Shown in pieces: positions 1 through 13,200 of a DNA stretch of 64,000 nt. The stretch comes from Phoronis australis. Lineage: Eukaryota > Phoronida > Phoronidae. The stretch's first letter is position 1. Each line of letters begins with the position of its first letter. A model generated the notes under the pieces. The model had not been told where the DNA came from. It did not search any database and was given only the letters and a program-made list of their open reading frames with translations. A program made the position numbers and the translations under genes. Location: the NCBI GenBank assembly GCA_002633005.1, contig NMRA01000578.1, forward strand, positions 69,298 through 133,297, written 5' to 3'.

Positions 1-1165
1 CACTATAATTGCATGTTTTCAAATGTAGTAAAACTCGTGTACAACTAGACCAATAGATATCATCCAAGTTTGGTGAAATTCTACTGATTTAAAGCCCCAA
101 GTGCAGCACATGAACAAGAAGAACATCTAGTACCAGTTAAGTGATACTCCGAGTTGTGCATGTCCAACTAATGCCAGTCTTACTGATGTCGGTCTCGTGT
201 AGATTCAGTATTTTGTCCAGCACCAAGTGCAGTGAAATCTCACTAATTTCATTTTTCAAAGGCTTCTTACGTTGTTATGAGTCATCAAAGCTATTTCGTA
301 AGATGGCATTATGAAAATATGCAGAGGTATTTTTTGAACATGAAAAAGTGAAGTGTATATGCGTGGATAATTAGAAGGATACTAAACCTTTTTTTTGGTG
401 ATTTCAACCAATCCTCTTTCTGCCGCCATTGGTGTCCCACTTGAGAGATAAAAATTAAGCAGGTTTCAAATAAAAACTCATACATTCGTTATCACAGATA
501 GGATACTGTGGTTCTTGGTGGGTGGGCTCTCCCTTACAAGTGTCCTATAACTTGCCTAAAGCATACGTCACGCTTGCCGTTTAGCAAGACTTCTCAAGGA
601 AATTTTCAAATTTTGCTCGAGACTATTGGGGGTTGCCGAGGTTACAGGGCATTATTTTGTTTCAGAGAACCAGATGGGAATGTCTTTTTTAATACCTGTT
701 AATAGGTCAAAACCGGGGTTAATATCCTTTTAATGAAATGAAGTGCTGATACGTAGTGGTAGAATGGTGACTATTTACATCAAATAACATCACAACAGGT
801 GGCATAATTTACAGTGACTCCGATGACCTGTAAAGGCACACATCGGCTTCATTTCTGACACAGGCACTGCCTTACATGTAGAAGCGCGTGGGCTTTATAC
901 ATGCATATATGGTAGTTAGAGACATATTATGAAATACTGTGTTCTGCACATTCATTTGGTAATTTCTCCCTAACTTGATAATTTTTTCTGAATTCCACTA
1001 TAGAAATTGGTAATGTTGCTAGATTAAAATCCCAATTTTGTAGTAACAAAATGTTAACATTGATATATAACGTTTCATTTTCCATGTCTGTGCATTGCCC
1101 TTTATGGTACCGTAAGACATTTGCCTTTTGTCTGAAATGTAACATCTTCCCACAATTCTGTGCAG
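1..1165. other. Upstream/intron sequence of HELZ; no gene seen
   Basis: I see no coding exon here. The first recognised HELZ exon starts at 1166 in phase 1, so an upstream exon must supply the ATG and the first base of a Gly codon. No convincing exon ending in G before a GT donor was found, so the start exon probably lies outside the window. Confidence 0.5.
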
Positions 1166-1284
1166 GTCAATTTGAGGATGCTGCCCAGGCTTACACAGAT
1201 GCTCTGGCTCAGTTGTCTGAGGCAGCGACTCCCCATAAAGAGATTGAGCTGTTGTATAACCGTTCTTCATGTTATCTCAAGCTG
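1166..1284 (+). CDS. HELZ: HELZ exon a: TPR-like helix
   Basis: Acceptor tgcag, donor gtgagt. It encodes 39 residues from [13 protein letters not shown], matching the TPR-like N-terminus of human HELZ (YEMALKHCTEALL). It enters in phase 1 and leaves in phase 0. Confidence 0.85.
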
Positions 1285-4200
1285 GTGAGTGCAGTCAGGG
1301 CACCATCTGGAGGGCGTGTATGATGTTCAAATGGGTCCCGCTACTTGGATTCTTGCATGAATACAGTGCATGGGATAGAATACTCATTAAACTCAAACAG
1401 GGTCCAGTTGTGTTGTTTATAGGGCTATCTGTAGCCGTCTCTAAGCACCGTCTGTAAGATGTGTAGGATGAGCAAATGGTCCCGGACACTGACTAATTCT
1501 TGGAATTACACATGATAACGAAATTGATATTACAGTGCATGGGTTAAACTCCTCATGAGTCCTCGTAGCGGGTCCAGATTGGGGACTCATCTATGGTATG
1601 AAAAATGTTTAGCTGGTGGTCCAAATTTACGAGATTTGACAATTGCCGTACACGGGGATTTCTGGCGTCATATGGCAGGAAGGTAACTATTCACTTTAAA
1701 AACATGGCTGCCAGTACAGCATTTGCCTATCATCAGTGTGATATTTGTGGTAAAGATAAAATAGACAATAGTAGTCTGTGATCTTGATTTATGTATGAAT
1801 ATTAATCAAACTGAAACAATGAGTTGTAGATTTCAGTAAAATTTATCAATCAAAAAAGTTAAATTCTTTGTTTAGCCATCGTTTTTGCCAAGGTTGTCTT
1901 GAAACAGGCACTCTTCTCTCTTGTTCAAGCCATTGTTTTTTAAAACTGGCCATCCTAATGACAGTCATAACTGCCACTAGAAGTCAGTCACTAGTCAGTG
2001 TGCATTATAAACAATGAATTCTCATACAGGACTGTGTGCAAAAAGCTTTGATTTTGTTGGTAATACAATTTTCACAGTAGTTAGTACTGCCATACTGTCC
2101 CAGTGGAATTCAATCGTTGCCTGTACAACTCGATTTTCCTCCAGAATCTTTATTCCTCCCATCTTTAAAATTATGTTGATGTGCCCTCATTATTGATGTA
2201 TGTTACTTAAAGGTGATTTATCTCTTCCTGCTGTTGAATTACTCTTCCATTAAATCTCTTTTTGTTATTAAATTGTTCTTGAATCCTTTATTAGAAAAGC
2301 TTCTTATATTCTATACTTTGTCTGTAGATAAGTACAGGAACCCCTCCAACCAACCCTTTACAATTTCACAAAGGCTGATCTCACTCGGGTTGAAGGTTTG
2401 AATCAGAGCAGTTATATAATTAGGGCTGAATTAGGACCCTTGAATACAACTTTGAATAGTGGTGTGTGATTGGACTGTTTCTGGTATGTGCTGTGCCAGA
2501 TTAAGATTTTGGGGAGGTTTTATAATAGACCAGATTTGGAATGTAACAGCTCTCCCCTGAAATACTTGTCGAACAGAACAGTTTTAGATGCTGTTCTCAA
2601 GCAAAAAATCAAAAGGTTTTCCTCTAGTACTGGCTGATGAAGGTTTTTCATGAACCTAATGTGGGGTTTTGCCATCCATCAAAGTCGGCACGAATTACTG
2701 GGCATCTCGCGGAACGTGTATTTTTACTATTTCAGAAGCAGTACGCACTCGTGGTTGAGGACTGTTCTGAAAGTAAGTTGAACAGCTTTTAACATTTTTC
2801 ACAGCATGATTGCTTTTAAACTTTGATGAAAAAATAATTGTCATTGTAAATTCGTTAGGGACGATATTTGCGGAAAATTGTTTGAAAAAAGCATTACTTT
2901 CATGAATTAGTCTGTATCATACTCTTGTGTTTTGTGCAAAGACAAATTGTAACATGGTCGTCAGTTGTCTGCTCTTCTTTTGAATTCGGAAGTCTAATTT
3001 TGATGTTTCCTTTGTTACAACACACTCCATGCTTATTTCTCTTTTCAGTTTTACAACAAGACAACAATAGAAAGGCATTCGGTCGCAGCGTGTTTGCTCT
3101 ACGCAAACTGGGCTATTATAATGAGGCTTGTGAAACGGCAACAAAATGGCTGAATCTGAACCCTGATGTAAGACTCCACTTTGCTCATCAGTGTTCTGAG
3201 TGCATACAATATATGTTAGCTCTTCATTTTGGTACAACGTTCAGTGAACATTAATTGTCTAAATATCATGTTTCTGATTTCCATAGGTTGACAACTTTGG
3301 CGCAAGTAATCAAAACTTCACCGTGCCGTGTGTTTTTCTATCTCTACCTAGAGGAGAGTTGAATTCTTGCTCTGACCAATGAGCAAGATATCTAGCTTAT
3401 TTCTCTGACTCACAGTTAGTGATAATAAATTGATGTCATTTCCTTGTGCAACATTCCTTCCACCTTTGTTACAATGCAATGTATGCTGAATTTCAGTTAA
3501 TAGATTCAATATTTTGCTGTCTAAACCTGTTGATGCTTTAGGTTTAACTATTTCCCTTTGATATTTCCAGGATACCCAGGCTCGACAACAGTCTGAGCAA
3601 CTCGAAGCTTTAATAGATGCTTTGGATGACCCGGTAAGCCTACATTTATCTATGAGCTGTTTCAATAGAGAAGGGTCCGGTGTGCAAGTTGATGCTTTCA
3701 GTTTTCCACAGTTTGTGGAATTTTTAGCCGTGGAATGCTTTAGAGGTCTGTGGAATACTTTTCTGATTGTAAGCAGGATTTTTTCTCAACCTTCCCAGTT
3801 GTATGTATCCCCATGGGCAAGGTAAATGTGCAATGTAGTTAACACTGACTTTTGTGTTCTGGTAAAAAGTCTCGGCAGAAAGTTTTGTCCAGTCCCCTAA
3901 TGTTCCAGTCTGGGTTTATTTTTTCTGGTTGCCGTTACATTTTTTATCATAGCTTTGACAACAAGAGGTGAGGCTTATTCAACTTCTTGGGAAGTGTTAT
4001 GACTGTTTCACTGCAGTATTCTTGGGAAGTATTATGGCTGTTTCACTGTAGTATTCTTGGGAAGTGTTATGGTTGTTTCACTGCAGTATTCTTATTCCCA
4101 ATATTGTGAAATCTCACCAACTCAAATATAATTTGGCCGGCACGTGAAATCTTAGTGTTATCATTTTTTTCTTAAAATATACACTTGCTGCGCAAAACAA

Positions 4201-7200
4201 ATGCTTTAAGATTCATACCATAGCTACTACCATCAAACAATGTTTCTAAGACATTGTTGGCATTTAGAAGCCCTTGAAAAATGAGAAAGGCCAATTTGGC
4301 AGTTGTTATTTTTGTCTGGAATTGGCAAGATTTTACTGTCGTAGTATTTTAACGCGTTTAGTCTCAACACACGTTGAAAGTAGGAATTTTTAAAGAACAG
4401 CCTTCAGCTGTCAGATGATACTTCAGGTCATTTCTGTTACGATACAGTAAATCGTAAAATTTGCTCTCAACGAACTACGTAAAAAGTATTGTACTTGTCC
4501 TACGTGCAAAACTGCTAAATTTTCAATTTCGAATATGTAGGGATTAAGTCCATAGAAAATGACAACGTTTAGGACACGTTTATTGCTTATAGACTCCAAA
4601 GCATTGTGGGAAAATGTCACATAATGGGAGATAACTGATACCATGTAGCATCATGTCAGTGACAATGGGTTGCACCAATTGCAAAGCAAACTGTAATTAG
4701 TACATTACAAAATAAACTAATTAATACTCAATATACAACAGGCTTACTGTCCCCAATATTGCCATGATCGAGATTTACTTGAAGGCGCTTGCTGTTACTA
4801 AAAAACGCTCTTCTCGTGCAAATCTTAGGTCCTAAAACTTTTGAGACTCATATCCTTTTGAGTGACAAACTGTCAGAGTATCTAGCCTTATTTTGGGGGA
4901 AAATACCCATGCTCTTCTACAGTGTTTTATTGGACTCTTGCACGAAACTCCAACTCGGTTACCCGAATCGACCTGATTGAGTGCGGTATGGTAAATAAAT
5001 GCGGCTATTTTGCATTTACTATGTTTTCCTTAAGTTTTTGAGGTTTCCTTCACTGTGGGGATGTGGGGCTTATGCCTATATTGGAAGGTGAACATTTATC
5101 TGAAGTTACTAACATGTGTATTTAAGCGAGTCATCCATATTTAGTAAAACTGTACTTGAAAGTGATGCTCAGATAGGTGTACCCTTTAATATATTTTTAA
5201 AATTTTGCTCAGCTGTTTGGTTCATGGAATATGGTAAAGCTTCTTGTGAATGATATAGACATACGTATCGTGTACGCACTTACATTAATTTGTTTTTTAA
5301 TTTCCGGTTGGAAACTTGGTATTTCTACTGGTACATTTAGATAAAAGGCTTTACAGTAAGTCCTGGTAATCAAAAATTATTTGCTTCAAAAAAACTTTAA
5401 AATGCACTAGACAAGTTTATTCATCATTCGCAAACATGAAAACGTTGAAACCAAATTTGTGTTTTATTTCGTAACAGATATTAATTGAGCATGGTATTCC
5501 TAAAAAGCTGTGTACCACTTAAGAGCCCAACTGAACATCTAATATGTGTTAAAATCTAGGAAACGCCCATGAAAAGTTTTTCGCTCACACAAGATTATGC
5601 ACTTAGGTCAAGGACTGACCGTGTGCCTATATCCAAGGTCAGACAATGAACAGATACCTGCACCTTTGAGCAAAACTTTGGTCATGTGTGTTTATACTAT
5701 TTCTTTTTTACCTATTTTGTACAAAAACAGTTGCAAAAAAGGTGTCATTTTTTAATTTTTCAAAAGCTGGTTTCCTTGTAGTAAATAATCAAAAGACCAA
5801 TGTTGCTTTTAAATTATAATATGTCTATGCAGCCCAAGCCAGTGAAGTATTTGCTAAAATTTTCTCATTTCCTTAATCTTTGTTTTTGCTGAAAATTTTA
5901 TCAAGATTCACAAGTTTGCCATATTGTGTGCTAAACTGGTGAAAAATTGCCGTATGCAAAAACTTAAGTGTAAACTTTTCTTTACAAAACAAAATTTTGG
6001 ATTTGTCACAGGGTCATGGGCCTAAATGTTCATTTTTATAGTACATTGCCTGTTCCAGTAAGCTGGTAGACAAGCGGAGACATGAGAACGAGTTTGGTGC
6101 GACAGTTCCTTGTAGCAGTGTTTGTCATGTCAAAGTCTATTCATCCCAGGTTCACGGACTTGTAAATAATTACTCTGCGTGTGTAAGCGCAGAGTACTGT
6201 TGTTCCTGGGTTTTCTTCAATTTTATTACTCTGCGCGTGTAAGCGCAGAGTGCTGGTTGTTCCTGGGTTTTCGTCAATTTTATTCTTATTCTTATTCTTC
6301 TTATTCTTCTTCCGACCAACTTTGACTGGAGGCTTAATAACTCTAAATTGGGTGCAGGTACGGTCTTTAAATTCAGCATATGACTTTTGACAGTATATAA
6401 ATTTTGATTGGTTATATAATCATATTCCATATTGCACCGGAAGAGGTTGTTTGGTGCCAAGGTCATAAAATTTTCAAAATGCTACTCCTCCTTCAATTTT
6501 AAAGCTATCTTTTTCAAATTCGATGCGCAGGTATAAGTCAACATGACAATTTAAAAAATTACTTTTCTAAGTAATCGGGTCATCCAATCAGGTGAAATAG
6601 GTCAAAGGTTATTAGGTGCAAACTAAAATTTTGAGCTAGTCACTTCAAATTGACAGGTCTGATTGCCACAGGTAAATCAAATTGAAATCCAAAGTTTCAG
6701 GTCATTGAGTGCAAACATGGGGTCATTAGGTGCATTTTTCTTCTGAAAATTTGACCTTTTCAATCAGCAAGTATTCTGATGTGTCAACCGTTAGACAACT
6801 GTGATTCTCAGCGTTAAACACATTTTCCATGGGCTTTGCAATAATTCTCCTAAAGATGCTTAAAATGCACCAGATAAGGTCAATTAGTGCAAAGGTCATG
6901 TAATGTTCTAAATGTTATATCTCTTACGTTTTTCAAGTAATTCTTTTCAATTTCAGAACACTGNGGTTGTGAAGCATGGTCAACCATGGTTGCCAACCAT
7001 AGTCCACCATGGTTTCAACTTAACGCGAAATGTTAAAACCATGGTCAACCATGGTTGTACAGCCATGGTCAACCATGGTTAACCATGGTTAACCGAGGTA
7101 CATTTCGCAGGGGTTACTAAGTGCGATTGAGTATGAATTCTAAATTTTCAGGTCATTTGGTGCACCCATGGGGTCATTAGGTGCATTTTTCTTCTGAAAG

Positions 7201-10200
7201 TCTGACCAATTCATTCATCTTGTATTCTGAAGTGCTTAAAGTAAAACATCTGTGATTTTTAGCATCAACCACACTTTTATTCGAGTTAACAATTACCCCC
7301 TCATCGGGGCTCATAATGCACTGGAAGAGGTCAATTAGTGGAAAGGTCATCAAAAAATTAATATGTAATTTCTCCTACAATTTTAAAGAATTGCTTTTCA
7401 TATTGGTAAACGGGTTGCTGTCAGTAACTTCCCATAATAATTCCAGTAATACGTACGCGCAGAGTCCGTTATTGTCACGCCGTGACAATAATCTTTCTAG
7501 TTGCATCTTATCATTCTTCATAAACAAGGAACAGGCGTGACACTTTGCTTCCATTATCTGTTTGACTGGACTTGTTTTTCATTGGACAAAACATTGCAAA
7601 CTGGTCTAGTTGATGAGAGTTTTCGCTTTGGTTTTTCATGAATGCTGTTCACATTTAGGTGTGTAGATAAGACTACAATCTCTTGAAAGAATCATTGTTT
7701 CATTTTATATAACTTTCTGTGAAATTTTATTTTCGAGCACTTATTTTGTTATAATTAAGAAATATACTCTCTGTGTGTATAGTTCTAGTTACTGCCGCTA
7801 AAACAAGCCTTTGGATGTGACTAGCGTAACATTTCCAATGCTCCCAAACCCAGACCTACTATTACATGTATTACTAATCATAGCTTGTTCATGAACTCCA
7901 ACCTTCTTCATGGGCCGGCAGTGCATTCCTGTCAAGTTCAGCTGTGACAGACTGTAACTGTAAGCCTTGTAATGCCTCAGTTGCTTTGTGTGAAAGGTCT
8001 ATTGTTGGGCTTCACCTGTCATCTGAGGGACCAGTTGTTAATTAATTGTTAAAGTGCAATGCAGCTCATGTGACAGGTGACACACAGGTGAAAATGAGCC
8101 ATTTGTTGAGAAATGCAATGATGTGTTCTGTATGTGGCCGTGTTGCTGATAATATTTCAAAATCCAAGAGGAAACTGTGACCAGTTCATTCAGTAAATCC
8201 ACCATTTATCTCTAGGTGTTATCAGGATTATCTTAAGGGTAACATGCTTTTTGCTCCTAGTTGACCGAATCAATTAGTCATACTGATATCTAATGACAAT
8301 GTTTGCCTAAGACTTTGTGAATTGAATATTTAGTCCAATTATACTGTGTCTGTTTTAGAAATAAAATGAATAGCTGGACGACTTGTCCATTGATCCTAAA
8401 CTGAAGGAGTTACTCTCTCAGGAGATGTTAGTGTTATGTTCAGCCATCCAATCACAGTGGGTCATGTGGAATTTTGATATGCCAATGACGGGGACAGCTA
8501 AGCTAAAATTAAATTATATGCATGTCAAAATCCAACTTTTGAACTCATAGTTACACTCTTTAGTTCCGTCTCCGTATAAGATTACTGAAATTTCTTTTCC
8601 TGTGGAATAAGAAGTCATTGTGTCTTTATTCATTTTCACTTTCATTACAGGATGTCATACTTATTTTAGTTGCACTGGGTTAAAATGCAATCACATTGAA
8701 ACTCAAAATTATTTCCTTATGGAATCATTTCAGTGCTTTTAGGCATTTTGTGTTTTCTTGAACAAAATCATTTCTGAATTTCCAAAAAGCCCCGTTTGTG
8801 TTAGGTGAAATTAAAAGAAATTGCGAACATGACTCCAGTCATTAGTGAAATAATAGTGCTGGAAATTTTACCATTAACTGACCTGCAGCAAGGGCCCAGA
8901 ACATCCCATTATTGTGCGGCTAATTTCGGTTAATGTCCCCTATTAAGCTATGAACCTGACAAAATCATGAGCAGTTTTATGTCCAGACAGGAAGTTTGCA
9001 GCTTTTTCACACATCTGATACTGAAGGCCTGTATTATTTTAGGCCATCCTGTCTGTTAGTGAAGAAAGACCTTTTGTGAAACTCTACTCTTCTGTTTGCA
9101 GACAGGGCAAAATGGTGGTCACAATTCAGTCCTGTCACGAGCATTAATTATTCAGGAGTGATTATCATGATTATAGTTTTGTGGTGTCATATCGACTGAT
9201 TGAGTTTATAGAGATCTAGAAACATTACTCCCTGTTTGTGCAGTTTATGTCTCTAGAGAAACAAGGAAGTGGATATTGTGTTGTGGACAAGCCTTATTTA
9301 TGTACTTAGTATGTTGTTTATGGCATCACATTTCTGTCCTGCTGATATCTAACAGTATGCGGTCACGCAGTGCTGACGAAATGTATTTGTTTGTCTTGCT
9401 ACAGATGAATTTCGTGGTATGTTGTTTTCATTATTGTTTGCAGGTGTTGTTTTTGTAGACAGGCGCTTTCAACTGTGTTCTTCTGTGTGCATTTCAGTTG
9501 CTCTTAATGCCAGCTTCAAATGACTTGTTGGTCACAACATGTTCCTTGTGGGTTAATCTGATTGTTTGTCACCCTTCATCCTGATTCCTCTTTGTTTGTA
9601 GCTGTATTAATTAAACACTGCTCTGGTAACATCGCTATTACCTTGGAACGTCTCGTAGTCATCGAAGAGTGTCAATTGCTTTAATTTGCTTTCATTTAAT
9701 TTTGCAACGCATCACAAAAAATCTATTGTGAAATATGATGACAAATTAACCCTTTGCTTTCTATACTATGGTCTGAGCTGGTATGTGTTTATTTGTGGCT
9801 TAACAAATCATTTCTTTCTGATTTTATCTGATTTTTGAAGTTAGTACCCACTTTTGATTTGTTGCACGTAGCTGCATAGTTCCCGTCGTACTCTAAGTGA
9901 ATTCATTGCAACTATAGGCATTAGTTGCTTTCCTACTGAGAAGTTTTATTCCAGTGTGCTTTAGTGTTGTTGATTGCACATGTGAAAGCGCACTTACAAT
10001 TAAAGTACATTTAAACTACTTGAAAATAAGGTAACAATACATGTTTAAGCAGAAAGTAAACTTACCCTGATTCACAGTAAATATCCAATTGAAACAGTAT
10101 GAAAGTACCATATGTTTGTTGTTGGGTTAAATGGATAGATAATGTCGATTTGATGTCCCCTAGTTTGCTTTTATTCACTTTTATCATAGTTTAAGCTTTA

Positions 10201-13200
10201 GAGTGTGTGAATCATTCATTGGCTCATACTGGGAACTAGGAAGCTCTTATATTGGTTCCTTTGCCCATACAGTATTAGAGGTTTTAGCTATAATTTAACA
10301 AGCAAATGTGGCATTGTATCACCAGATACGCTACATAGTAGTGACATGTTGTACAAAGATCTTTGGTAAAATTCACCAGTTATGACATTATGTCGAGAAA
10401 ATGAGCTTCATTTTGTCCCACTACTCAGCAAAAGACTGCTTTAGAACTTTTCCTTTTTAGCTTTGTTTGTGTGGTAAAATTGAGAACAGTAGTAGCAATT
10501 TTGTCAACTATAGACAATTCCAAAATGTCAATAACAGGAGTTATTTTTGTCCCAAATTGAAGGATTTCTATTGTTTTCTATTTTTGCTCATCGAGTTTAA
10601 TTTGTGCTAAAGCAGCTTCAATGGCTGTCATTAAATTGTGTGACCCAGTTATTTTTGTTGTGGTATTGTTTTCATGTTAAGTTGCTGAATACCTTCAATT
10701 TTTATTGTTCATCAGTCAGCATTGAAATGTATAATAAAAATGTTACTGGCTTTGATTGTGATCAATCATTCCACATTGTCTTGAACGCTGAGTTTTACAG
10801 CAGGTTATTTTCCAGAAATAGTTGTGTGGAATGTAAGACCAAATTTTGGACTTAATCTTAAGTCACCTTTCATGAAACAGACGCCTGAGTTTCGTGGCAC
10901 TTTTCAATAATCGCAATTTTGTGCATATTTGTACATGTAATGTTGCACTCAGCATGTGAAAGACAGCGTGCATTTGGTAACGGGGAAAGTGTAGTGTGCG
11001 AATAAAGAACGACCTGTTACTGAGAAGGAGGCTGTTGTTTGCAACCTAATTGTCTGGCTCTTTTAGGATGATGACGTAGAGGCTGATTTGTTAGAAGAGG
11101 AACTTGCAGGGGAGAGAATTCCACCAGAGGGAAGGGAAGATGAAGAGCTTCTCTGTTCGCCGAGTATTGCCGGCAATACCAACAACTCGTCTAGCAACTC
11201 ATCTTCTAAAGACAACAGTGAGTTTATATGGGACCCTGCAAAATGTCCCAACTTTGGCCGACTTAGAGGTGGATGTTGGACTCGCGTACTGTGCTGATGC
11301 TTTGTTCTCCAAAATGCTTTAAAATGTCCACTTCAGCATGAGACGTTCTCAAAAAATTGGGCTTTTACGATTTTTATATGAAAACACAAGAAGTTGGCTC
11401 AAATGAAAACGAGATGATATCTTTGAAAACTGTTATAGCACTTTTGAGACTTCCTGCTGAACATTTATATTGAATGAAATTTGATGACAATATTCACACC
11501 ACTGTTTTGCTGTGAGTGTACCTTTTTGATAAATTTTACTCAACAGAGTGGCACAGCGTATAGTTAAAAGTCAAACTCAACTAGCTTTCTAGTTTCAGAA
11601 TCTATACACTTTGTATGTATTTGACTGAATGCACAGACTATGTCAATAAGGTCCTTTCACTTTAATATAATAATAAAAATTTCATGAAAATGTGCCCTGG
11701 CGTGCATTCAGTAACGCTAGAACCTACGCTGCCTAAGACCTAGATAAAATCTAGCCAAAGCCATGTGTTCTTATTTAAAATACACGGAAATATCTCATGT
11801 AATCTCGCGAAGTTTTGCTTTTTAGCAAGATCCTAGTGTTACAATGGGAGGCTGGTCTTAAAACATCTCTTGGTAACCAACCCTGTTTTTTCAGCAAAAT
11901 ACTTGGTTACACGGTATTAATATTCTTATTTGTTATCAAAATACCCTGTGTATTGTTCTTTTCCTTGATTTAGGCAAACTGTTTTACTGCGAATTCTGCG
12001 GAATCACTTTCCAAACAAAACGTGAGCTTGCTCTGCACTGTCGAAGTGACCTGCATCGCAAGAAGATTGTCTCCGACGAAGGGAGAAACTGGGAGTACCG
12101 ACCGCCCCCTAGGGGCCTGTCTGGAGAAGAGTACTCCTTATGCCAAAGGTTTGTGTGTCAGTGAGGTGCATTGTGACTGCGTACTTCCTGTCGGGTTGTG
12201 CACATTGTTTGGTTACTATAAAGGGGTAATAAACCATTGCCTTCTGTCAAAAATAAACTTTTGGCATTGGCTACTAAATACTTACTGACTTTGTGTTAAT
12301 AAAACAAGCCTCGTCGTAATTCTTACTCCGGTTGAAAAGTACTGACAGGCCGTCATCGGTTCAGGCCACGCCCATTATGTAATTTGTCTTGGCAGGTTAG
12401 TTTCAGTCGCCAGGGCAGTATGACCGTGTAAGGGAATTCCAGGCATTTAGTTGTAACCAATTGCAATGCAAATCGAGGATAAGAACGCAATGATGTTTTT
12501 TAGAAGAGCAAATGGATGACGTGAAGAAAGTTCACGAACTCGGTTTATAGCAGCTTCAAGCTGTGTTACCCAACAGTTTAAATGATTGAATAACATTCCA
12601 AGTTGTTCCTAGCGAAGTGCAGGTGTTTGGGTGACTGTGTAAATGAGAGGTTATAGGTCATGGTATTGCCATGGGTGCACTTCGTGACCAGTTTATCAAA
12701 CTAAAGGTACAGTTTACTGTTGTCAAGTAGATCCACCTTCCAAAATGTTTGGTCGGAGTCCATTTCAAAAAGGTTTTTTGTTTGTTTCACGTACTGGTCA
12801 ATCCCCTGAAGCCATTCGGCTGGGTTGTAATCTTGACAACTTTGAGCATTTTTAACTCTTCAAATTATGGCTGTCATTATCCGCCATTATGCAAAATTCT
12901 ATTTTTGCTTGTAACATTCTTACTGATCACTGCTGGTAGATTATTTCGATGTCTTCACCTGTTTCCATGAATTTAATGAAGCTATTTTAGAGGTGGATAT
13001 GTCATGAAACGGTGTGATTTATGTGAAGTAGGGCCACCATTATTGAAAATAAAGAAACAATGGCATCAGTTTTATTACTAAATATTATTAGTTAAAAATG
13101 AGCAAGATGAAATCTCAAAAATGCTGCAACAGTTGTCTAAGTTATCGTTATTTCAATTCATGCTACGTATGATTTTTTATGAAAATCAAAAAGGGCTATT

